The notes beneath the pieces were generated by a model. It was not told where the DNA came from, did no database searches, and saw only the letters and a program-made list of their open reading frames with translations. 6,708 bases of DNA from Nitrospina sp. (GTDB lineage: Bacteria > Nitrospinota > Nitrospinia > Nitrospinales > VA-1), in NCBI GenBank assembly GCA_003545625.1, contig DODH01000094.1:481-7188 (forward strand), read 5' to 3'. Position numbers and translations under genes: made by a program. Positions 1 to 5,181 of this stretch are shown here, one piece after another. The first letter of the stretch is position 1; each line of letters begins with the position of its first letter.

Positions 1-10
1 AGAAATGTAA

Positions 11-1381
11 TTATTTTATTTTTTCAAACAGCTCTTCAGCAGGATAAGTCAGGATCTCCGCAAGGGTAGGATGATAATGCGGAATGTTTATCAAGTCCTT
101 TACCGTTCCGTGGAAATGCATGAGAGTAATAATCTCGTGAATCAATTCCCCCGCCTCTGGTCCAACGATATGTCCTCCCAATACCTCGCCGGTCGTAGGA
201 TTACATAAAATTTTCACATGTCCGTGTGTTTCGCCGAGGCACATGGATTTCCCGTGGTCGCTGAATGGATGCGATGCCACCAGATAATCAATGTTCGCGG
301 CCTTGCATTCTTTTTCGCTCAAGCCGACACTTGCCACTGCGGGATCTGTAAACACGACTGATGCTTTTAGACGATCATCGACCTCTTTCGAGTGATTAGG
401 TGAACATGCGTTGAATCCGGCTATCTCCCCTTGCTGAATGGCTATATGAACCACCTCATGAAGACCATTCACATCTCCCACTGCAAAAATATTTTTTTGG
501 CTGGTGCGCATTTCGGGATTAACCGTTACACGACCTTTATCTGTAGCCACCCCTGCCGCGGGCAGGTTGAGTCCGTCAATATTCGGCCTCCGACCCAAAC
601 CCTGGAAAATGAATTCTGCTTCGACACGTTTTTCTTTTCCTTCGTGCTCAAAAAAGATTGTTGAGCGGTTATTTTCCCGAATGGCTTTTATAATTTTTGT
701 TCCGGTATAAAGGTCCATACCTTCTTCGCGAAAGCGATCTTCAACGGGATGTGCCAGATCTTCATCGCCCGAAGATAGGATGTGACTGCTTCTCTGTATT
801 AAAGTCACTTTAGTACCAATACGGAGAAAAAATTGTGCCAGCTCAACGGAAACCGCGCCAGCCCCTAAAACAATGATTGACTCGGGGATATTGCGCATGG
901 TTAAAACTTCATCGCTGGTGACATATCCCGTTTCTTTTAATCCAGGGATAGGATATTCGGCAATAACGGAACCCGTGGCTATAATAAATGATTTTGCTTT
1001 AAGTATACTTTTCCCAACCTGTACTTCAGTTGGGGAAATAAATTCGGCTTTTTCCTGGATCAGTTTGAAGCGAGGATCTTTCAACTGTTCGACACGGTAA
1101 TCAGTAAATTCTCTTATCAACTGATTTTTGCGATCATTGATAGCAGCGAGATCAGCTCTGGCTTTAACAGGAAGTAAACCAAACTCCTCGGCCCGACGCA
1201 TTAATGAGATGATGTCTGATGAACGGAGAATAGTTTTGGTAGGCATACACCCACGGAGAATGCAGAGTCCGCCCAGAGGGCCGGGATCTACAATGGCCAC
1301 TTTTGCACCGTGGGATTGGGCAGAAGAAGCGGCGGCGTATCCTGCCGAACCACCGCCTAAAATTACAACATCAAATTCCAT
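11..1381 (-). CDS. FAD-dependent pyridine nucleotide-disulfide oxidoreductase (Lpd/MerA-like)
   Basis: This 456-aa cytoplasmic flavoenzyme has the normal length for class I disulfide reductases. In order it shows an N-terminal FAD Rossmann motif (GGGSAG, residues 9-14), the redox-active pair C40/C45 in a CX4C loop, an ATG turn at 136-138, an NAD(P) Rossmann fold from about 168, the second FAD motif around G302-D303, and a dimerisation domain ending with the catalytic HPTLAE motif (H437, E442). These match dihydrolipoamide dehydrogenase. Three details differ. The active-site loop reads GGLCILRGC rather than GGTCxNxGC. The third glycine of the NAD(P) motif is S178. The residue that usually binds the NADH ribose is Q196 followed by R197, which suggests NADPH. 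There is no N-terminal HMA domain and no C-terminal Cys pair, so it is not a true mercuric reductase. No 2-oxoacid dehydrogenase genes are adjacent, so the substrate is open. It follows the TPR gene by 12 bp with no clear Shine-Dalgarno, suggesting translational coupling. Confidence 0.93.
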   Translation of the reverse strand: MEFDVVILGGGSAGYAAASSAQSHGAKVAIVDPGPLGGLCILRGCMPTKTILRSSDIISLMRRAEEFGLLPVKARADLAAINDRKNQLIREFTDYRVEQLKDPRFKLIQEKAEFISPTEVQVGKSILKAKSFIIATGSVIAEYPIPGLKETGYVTSDEVLTMRNIPESIIVLGAGAVSVELAQFFLRIGTKVTLIQRSSHILSSGDEDLAHPVEDRFREEGMDLYTGTKIIKAIRENNRSTIFFEHEGKEKRVEAEFIFQGLGRRPNIDGLNLPAAGVATDKGRVTVNPEMRTSQKNIFAVGDVNGLHEVVHIAIQQGEIAGFNACSPNHSKEVDDRLKASVVFTDPAVASVGLSEKECKAANIDYLVASHPFSDHGKSMCLGETHGHVKILCNPTTGEVLGGHIVGPEAGELIHEIITLMHFHGTVKDLINIPHYHPTLAEILTYPAEELFEKIK

Positions 1382-1393
1382 GAAGGTTGAAAA

Positions 1394-1924
1394 TTATAAT
1401 GTTTGGCAATCTTCAGGAGTCAGTCCAAATTCCTTACCACATTCCTGCAACAGGTCTCGGGCATTTTTTTCCATGAAATCTTCTCCCGTTTCCTTAAAAA
1501 TATCTGCGGCCTTAGCTAGATGATGGACCGTTTCCTTGCCATATTTTAATCCGTAATACAGCATCGCAATATTGCTGTGGGCTCTTCCAAAATCCGGGTT
1601 GATGCGAATAGCTTCCTTGTAATGCTTAAAGGCCTCCTCCATCTCACCGATGAGATTGCTCACCACAGCCAAACTGTAATGAACCATCGGAGCTTCGGGT
1701 TTTATGCGAAGCGCTTCGCGGAAAGATTTAGAAGCTTCCAGGTTCATGCGAAGCTTACCGTAGCGAATGCCAATGTTAAAATGAGCAAGAAAATGATCCG
1801 GGTCGAGATCAATGGCTTTTTTATAAGATTCAAAAGTTCTGCGGTCGTCACCCAGCTTGCTGGACGCCAGGCCATCTTTAAAGTGTTCTTCCGCAATTTT
1901 TTCTGATTGTTGTTCCGATGACAT
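1394..1924 (-). CDS. Small TPR-repeat protein
   Basis: This 176-aa protein is made almost entirely of tetratricopeptide repeats. I place them at about residues 11-44, 45-78, 79-112 and 113-146, each with the usual small/large residue pattern. Repeats 1-3 end in a proline-containing turn (DLDPDH, RIKPEA, RINPDF). There is no signal peptide or membrane segment, so it should be cytoplasmic. The family provides a protein-protein binding scaffold and has no catalytic role. The C-terminal tail after about residue 147 is helical and carries two cysteines (C162, C173). The ATG is supported by AGAGGA five bases upstream. It is the first gene of a two-gene unit with the disulfide oxidoreductase 12 bp downstream, so it may bind or position that enzyme, but this is inference from adjacency. 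TPR proteins are common and the specific partner cannot be told from sequence. Confidence 0.9.
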   Translation of the reverse strand: MSSEQQSEKIAEEHFKDGLASSKLGDDRRTFESYKKAIDLDPDHFLAHFNIGIRYGKLRMNLEASKSFREALRIKPEAPMVHYSLAVVSNLIGEMEEAFKHYKEAIRINPDFGRAHSNIAMLYYGLKYGKETVHHLAKAADIFKETGEDFMEKNARDLLQECGKEFGLTPEDCQTL

Positions 1925-1929
1925 ATTGT

Positions 1930-1935
1930 TCCTCT
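1930..1935 (-). promoter_or_regulatory. Ribosome binding site of the TPR gene
   Basis: On the minus strand this reads AGAGGA and sits five bases before the ATG of the TPR gene. It supports that start codon. Confidence 0.7.
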
Positions 1936-1984
1936 AATTCTCTTAATTAAAAGGGGTTAACGACAAAATTGAAAATGGATAAGG

Positions 1985-2013
1985 ATATATGCTACCTTAT
2001 TGTCCCTAAACAA
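1985..2013 (-). promoter_or_regulatory. Candidate sigma-70-type promoter for the TPR-oxidoreductase unit
   Basis: Read on the minus strand, TTGTTT (2013-2008) is followed after 17 bases by ATATAT (1990-1985), or after 18 by TATATC. The -35 matches TTGACA at three positions and the -10 is AT-rich with standard spacing. It lies about 60 bp before the TPR start. It is prediction by eye only, and the AT-rich region allows other choices. Confidence 0.35.
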
Positions 2014-2014
2014 T
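1999..2014. promoter_or_regulatory. Inverted repeat ATTGT-N6-ACAAT, possible operator
   Basis: A perfect 5-bp inverted repeat with a 6-bp CCCTAA spacer lies in the 263-bp divergent intergenic region. It covers the predicted -35 element of the minus-strand promoter. Its size (16 bp, two half-sites about one helical turn apart) fits a dimeric helix-turn-helix regulator. No known regulator consensus is recognised, and a 5-bp arm can occur by chance. The rest of the intergenic region (1925-2187) holds no convincing RNA gene or riboswitch. Confidence 0.3.
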
Positions 2015-2107
2015 GCAACCGACTAACCGCCGGAGGATATTGGCCGAGGCATTAACTGATGAAAAAAAGCCCGTATCGTTCTCGATTGGGGTTTTATATT
2101 CACCCTG

Positions 2108-2116
2108 TGTTATATT
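2108..2116 (+). promoter_or_regulatory. Candidate extended -10 promoter element for the plus-strand genes
   Basis: TGTTATATT fits the extended -10 form TGnTATAAT with one mismatch. It lies about 70 bp before the 91-aa gene. A weak -35-like TTGGGG (2086-2091) is 19 bp upstream of the TATATT hexamer. This is a prediction by eye and competes with another TATATT at 2095-2100. Confidence 0.3.
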
Positions 2117-2187
2117 TTTCAAAGCATTTATGCCCTAAAGGGTAATAGGCAGACGCAGGGAGCTTTTCCAACAAAAAGAAAGTAATT

Positions 2188-2463
2188 ATGGCAATAGTGG
2201 AACCTGGAACAGATGAAGAACGCCTCATGCTGGGCCGATGGATTAAAAGAGGACAAAAACTTATTGTAGGTACTTCCTCCCTGGGTGACTCCTATCTCGA
2301 CGCAAATGTCAAAAGAGACGAAGAGACCCAGAAACAGTCAGAGGAATACGTTGCTTTTGACCATAAAGTAAGCGAAGAACTGCCTCACCTGAAAGGCAAG
2401 TTTCGTTGGGACCTTGAAAAATATTACCGCGACCGGTATGGCCCATACCTACCAGAGGATTAG
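2188..2463 (+). CDS. Conserved-looking hypothetical protein, 91 aa
   Basis: I do not recognise this protein. It is 91 residues, highly charged, has no cysteine and no signal peptide or membrane segment, so it is probably soluble and cytoplasmic. The N-terminal part (residues 9-30) looks like a basic helix followed by a short hydrophobic strand (KLIVGTSS, 24-31). The middle (42-66) is acidic and helix-prone. The C-terminus is rich in aromatic and charged residues (WDLEKYYRDRYGPYLP, 74-89). The start is preceded by a weak purine-rich AAGAAAG. It is followed by the Rieske-like gene after only 5 bp, and that gene's ribosome binding site lies inside the end of this one. The two are therefore almost certainly co-transcribed and probably act together, perhaps as a partner or assembly protein. 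That role is inferred from position only. Confidence 0.8.
   Translation: MAIVEPGTDEERLMLGRWIKRGQKLIVGTSSLGDSYLDANVKRDEETQKQSEEYVAFDHKVSEELPHLKGKFRWDLEKYYRDRYGPYLPED
2454..2459 (+). promoter_or_regulatory. Ribosome binding site of the Rieske-like gene
   Basis: AGAGGA lies inside the last codons of the 91-aa gene, nine bases before the ATG at 2469. It fixes that start and indicates translational coupling of the two genes. Confidence 0.65.
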
Positions 2464-2468
2464 GCCTC

Positions 2469-2792
2469 ATGTCTAATGTAAAGATTTTAGAACTCGACGA
2501 AGCACCTGAAGAAGGAACTGGAAGACAAATCGATCTCGAACATCCTTATACAGAATGGAAGTATATTCTGGCGTTTTATAATGTTGAAGGGAAATATTAT
2601 TGCATCTCCGACAAATGCAAAAGTTGCGAAGGAAGTTTAGCAAAAGGAATTTTAAAAGGAATGTTCGCCTTCTGCAGTAAAGAGGAACACGCCTGGAATA
2701 TTAGAAAAGGCTACGATAAGTGGAACCATTCAGATACCACTCCCATCTACAAAGTCGCAACACATGACGACGGTTTTTATATAGAGATCTAG
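2469..2792 (+). CDS. Small Rieske-like ferredoxin-type protein with altered ligands
   Basis: This 107-aa soluble protein is about the length of stand-alone Rieske ferredoxins (roughly 100-110 aa). The layout fits the Rieske domain. An N-terminal half with beta-type segments ends in KYYCISDKC (43-50). A first ligand loop, CKSCEGSL (50-57), resembles CxHxGxxL. A second loop, FCSKEEHAWNIRKG (68-81), resembles CPWHGxxFDxxxG. The spacing C53-X15-C69 is near that expected between the two loops. The normal CXH is replaced by CX2C (C50, C53), and the normal CX2H by CX4H (C69, H74). An extra C45 lies upstream. Candidate cluster ligands are therefore three cysteines and one histidine, with C45 as a spare. 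It may carry a [2Fe-2S] cluster with unusual ligation, bind another metal, or have lost its cluster. It probably acts with the 91-aa protein 5 bp upstream. The Rieske assignment rests on pattern only. Confidence 0.75.
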   Translation: MSNVKILELDEAPEEGTGRQIDLEHPYTEWKYILAFYNVEGKYYCISDKCKSCEGSLAKGILKGMFAFCSKEEHAWNIRKGYDKWNHSDTTPIYKVATHDDGFYIEI

Positions 2793-2815
2793 GGATACCT
2801 TATAAAATTCGGGTG

Positions 2816-2821
2816 TATAAT
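2816..2821 (+). promoter_or_regulatory. Candidate -10 element for the cupin gene
   Basis: A perfect TATAAT lies 23 bases before the cupin ATG. No good -35 is visible; the best is GGGATA at 2792-2797, 18 bp upstream. The cupin gene may have its own promoter in addition to readthrough from the two genes before it. Confidence 0.3.
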
Positions 2822-2832
2822 TTCATCTCAAC

Positions 2833-2840
2833 AGGAGGTG
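2833..2840 (+). promoter_or_regulatory. Strong ribosome binding site of the cupin gene
   Basis: AGGAGGTG lies four bases before the ATG at 2845 and is nearly the full anti-16S complement. It is the strongest ribosome binding site in the window. It rules out the overlapping frame that begins at 2838. Confidence 0.8.
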
Positions 2841-2844
2841 AATC

Positions 2845-3243
2845 ATGAGTCTGGATTTAAAAAGAAAAGTTATAACCGTTCGTCCTCAAGAAGCGATTGC
2901 TACCAAACAAAATCTCCCCTACTACGTTGGTATTTCAGAAGAGACAGCTGGGGCAAAAGGGTTGTCCATGAACCTAACGGTGATCCCACCTGGCAGTTCG
3001 CCCAAGGCCCATTACCATAATGATTTTGAAACAGCGATTTATCTTCTTAAAGGAAGGGTAGAAACCCGTTTTGGTGAAAACCTAAAAGAATCTATGATAA
3101 ACGAGGAAGGGGATTTTGTATTCATCCCTCCTGGAGTGCCGCACAAACCGGTCAACCTGAGCGATACGGAACCGGCGTTGGCTATTGTTTCCCGTAACGA
3201 CCCTAACGAACATGAAAATGTGGTGCCTTATGGTGAGAAATAA
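2845..3243 (+). CDS. Single-domain cupin, metal-binding
   Basis: This 132-aa protein contains one cupin beta-barrel and no signal peptide, so it is cytoplasmic. Cupin motif 1 runs from G50 to G70 and includes H56, H58 and E62 (GX5HXHX3E). Motif 2 runs from G89 to N104 and matches GX5PXGX2HX3N exactly, with H100. These three histidines and the glutamate form the usual Fe, Mn or Zn site, and all four are present. Members of this family include dioxygenases, isomerases and sugar- or signal-binding proteins, and the small single-domain forms rarely reveal their substrate. The gene follows the Rieske-like gene by 52 bp and has its own strong ribosome binding site and a possible promoter. It could be a co-regulated partner of the redox genes or an independent gene. 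It is convergent with the radical SAM gene downstream, 77 bp away, and no clear intrinsic terminator lies between them. Confidence 0.92.
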   Translation: MSLDLKRKVITVRPQEAIATKQNLPYYVGISEETAGAKGLSMNLTVIPPGSSPKAHYHNDFETAIYLLKGRVETRFGENLKESMINEEGDFVFIPPGVPHKPVNLSDTEPALAIVSRNDPNEHENVVPYGEK

Positions 3244-3320
3244 AAACGTTCTTTAAATTTTGTAAGGTTGGGTTTATATCGTTTTTAGGGTTCTAACCTA
3301 TTGTGAAGCGGTGTTGCCCC

Positions 3321-5132
3321 TTAAACCATTCCGATGGCGGGTTGTTGCATTTGATGGCGTTGCTCTTTGGTCATTTCCAGTTGCGGTAAATGGTTTGAGC
3401 CATATTTATCGATGTAGAGAAAGATGTATTCACGGACGCAGGTTCTTAAGTCCCATTTCGAGTTGTGGGTTTGTTCGAATTTATCGAACACATCAAGAGC
3501 TTCCTGAATGGTGAGTCCATCCTTAGTGGTGAAGTAATAATCCAACGCCAGATCCCATTCCGGATTTTTATAATAAGTTAGCCCGTATTTTTCCGGCTCG
3601 AAGGCGATAGGACTGTATTTCCCTAAAACAAAAGTCATGAAGCCGAGGGAATGTATATGCGCGCTGTTCTTTTCGACAAAGGCTTTACTGTCGTCTGCCT
3701 CCTCACTGGTTTCACCGGGAAAACCAAAAAACCCCATCAAGTGATTCCAAATACCCGCTTCAGAAGACATGCGCAGGTTGGTTTCAATAGCATCGAGTTT
3801 GGTGGCCTTATCCATGAGTTTTAGCACACGTTGATTGCCCGACTCATAACCAAAGTGAAGATACTTGCAACCCGACTCCGCGACATCTTTCCATACCTGT
3901 TCTTCAAGCAAAGATTCTTCGAACCTCATATGTGTGGTCCAGGCGATATCGAGCTTGTCGTCGATCAGCCGACGTGAAAGTTTTGTAAACAAGGCAGGGG
4001 GATAAGATTCATCGGTGAAATGAAAGAATCGTGTACCGTATTTTTCTTTTAGGAAACTAATTTCTTCAACAATATGGTCCACTTGTTTGGTGCGGAAGCC
4101 TTCCACATAACCCTGAAAATGGTCGCAGAAGGTACACCGCCCCCAATAACATCCCCTTGTTGCGAGATAAGGTAGAATAAGCTGTGGAACAAAATATTTT
4201 TCGAGCGGCAGTCCATCAAAATCCGGTGGTGGTAATTCTGCAAGTGATTCGGCAAAGACTTCTTTATTTACATGAACTCCTTTTTCGTCTTTATAAATCA
4301 AGTTGGGCAAGGTTGAAAAATCATCGCCGTTTTTAACTGCCTCGGTCAATTTTAGGTAAGCGGACTCCCCTTCATAAACGATGGCGCTGTCGAACAGTTC
4401 CCATAAATTTTCCATTCCTGGGAGCATGTCACGTATGCGGGTGATGATGTTGCCGCCCAATGTGATATGTGTTTCAGGGAAGGCATCTTTGATCATTTTG
4501 CAGAAAGTGAAGGTCGGGATCAGCTGTTTCTGCTGTACCACCGAGATGCCCACCATTTGCGGTCGATCACGCTCCATCACCGGACGGATCAGCATATCGT
4601 AAACATCGCGATAAATATTGATCTGATCGTCATCGAGGGATTCAATAATTTCACTCGACATAAACGGTTTGTAAACGATATCTGTCTCGATGGGTGGAAA
4701 ACAAATCTGCGCCGGGTAATAACCCAGAGAGATCACACCCATCGTTTGATGCAGGCAGTTGGTGGCCCACTCTAACTGATCGATATCGTAAAAAGCCTGA
4801 CTGCGCAAAATTTTCTTGGCGCGTTCAACGTCATTTGACAATTGTTCAAAAAGTTCCGGCGTGCAGGTCAGTAACTTCTCTAATAGTTCCTGTTCTTCTT
4901 CGTCGAGTTGGCGTTGTCCCTGAACTTCCTGAAGGTGCTGCCTTTCGTGAGCGATGCGCCCGGCAATATGTTCCAGAAATCGCCGACTAAAAAACAAATC
5001 GTACATTTCCACATTGACATCCATCTGCACCACATCGTGACCAGCGGGACGCAGCACCGAAGCCAAAGAAGGCAGGCTCAAGTAAGGCTCTGAGGGTAAC
5101 CAGTCGGGTGGAAATAAAAGTAAGTTTTTCAT
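3321..5132 (-). CDS. B12-binding domain radical SAM protein
   Basis: This 603-aa protein has the two-domain layout of class B (cobalamin-dependent) radical SAM enzymes. Residues 1 to about 260 form the B12-binding-type Rossmann domain. It opens with LLLFPPDW and LPSLASVLRPAGHDV, and later shows VGISVVQ (194-200), ITLGGN (223-228) and YEGES (253-257). A helical insert at about 50-130 interrupts it. The DxHxxG motif for a lower axial histidine is absent. A linker with ELPPPDFDGLP (299-309) leads into the radical SAM barrel. Its cluster motif is C328-X4-C333-X2-C336, longer than the canonical CX3CX2C. TDE (373-375), GYESG (428-432) and GFPGE (470-474) are further barrel motifs. The C-terminus has the LYIDKYG motif (572-578). 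The family performs radical methylations and rearrangements, but the substrate is unknown. The gene starts 49 bp after its paralog with a poor ribosome binding site. Confidence 0.9.
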   Translation of the reverse strand: MKNLLLFPPDWLPSEPYLSLPSLASVLRPAGHDVVQMDVNVEMYDLFFSRRFLEHIAGRIAHERQHLQEVQGQRQLDEEEQELLEKLLTCTPELFEQLSNDVERAKKILRSQAFYDIDQLEWATNCLHQTMGVISLGYYPAQICFPPIETDIVYKPFMSSEIIESLDDDQINIYRDVYDMLIRPVMERDRPQMVGISVVQQKQLIPTFTFCKMIKDAFPETHITLGGNIITRIRDMLPGMENLWELFDSAIVYEGESAYLKLTEAVKNGDDFSTLPNLIYKDEKGVHVNKEVFAESLAELPPPDFDGLPLEKYFVPQLILPYLATRGCYWGRCTFCDHFQGYVEGFRTKQVDHIVEEISFLKEKYGTRFFHFTDESYPPALFTKLSRRLIDDKLDIAWTTHMRFEESLLEEQVWKDVAESGCKYLHFGYESGNQRVLKLMDKATKLDAIETNLRMSSEAGIWNHLMGFFGFPGETSEEADDSKAFVEKNSAHIHSLGFMTFVLGKYSPIAFEPEKYGLTYYKNPEWDLALDYYFTTKDGLTIQEALDVFDKFEQTHNSKWDLRTCVREYIFLYIDKYGSNHLPQLEMTKEQRHQMQQPAIGMV

Positions 5133-5181
5133 ATTATTTTCAAGTTTAACAGTGTTACTTATTTGTTACAACGCAGTGGCC

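Noticed and set aside
11..1381. Mercuric reductase (merA)
   Set aside because: There is no HMA domain, no C-terminal vicinal cysteine pair, and no mer regulator or transport genes nearby. The HPTLAE end is shared by the wider family.
2065..2095. Possible hairpin AAAAGCCC ... GGGGTTTT in the divergent intergenic region
   Set aside because: There is a G-G mismatch in the stem, the loop is long and only three GC pairs form. It is more likely chance in AT-rich DNA.
2133..2142. CCCTAAAGGG short inverted repeat upstream of the 91-aa gene
   Set aside because: It has only a three-base arm around a four-base loop, too small to call an operator or hairpin on its own.
3265..3299. Possible stem-loop between the convergent cupin and radical SAM genes (AGGTTGGG pairing with TTCTAACCT)
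   Set aside because: The stem needs G-U pairs, the loop is about 18 bases, and there is no T-run after it on either strand, so it is not a convincing intrinsic terminator.
5133..5181. Direct repeat GTTAC-N6-GTTAC between the two radical SAM genes
   Set aside because: It is only five bases per unit in a short AT-rich gap, with no supporting promoter or operator context.
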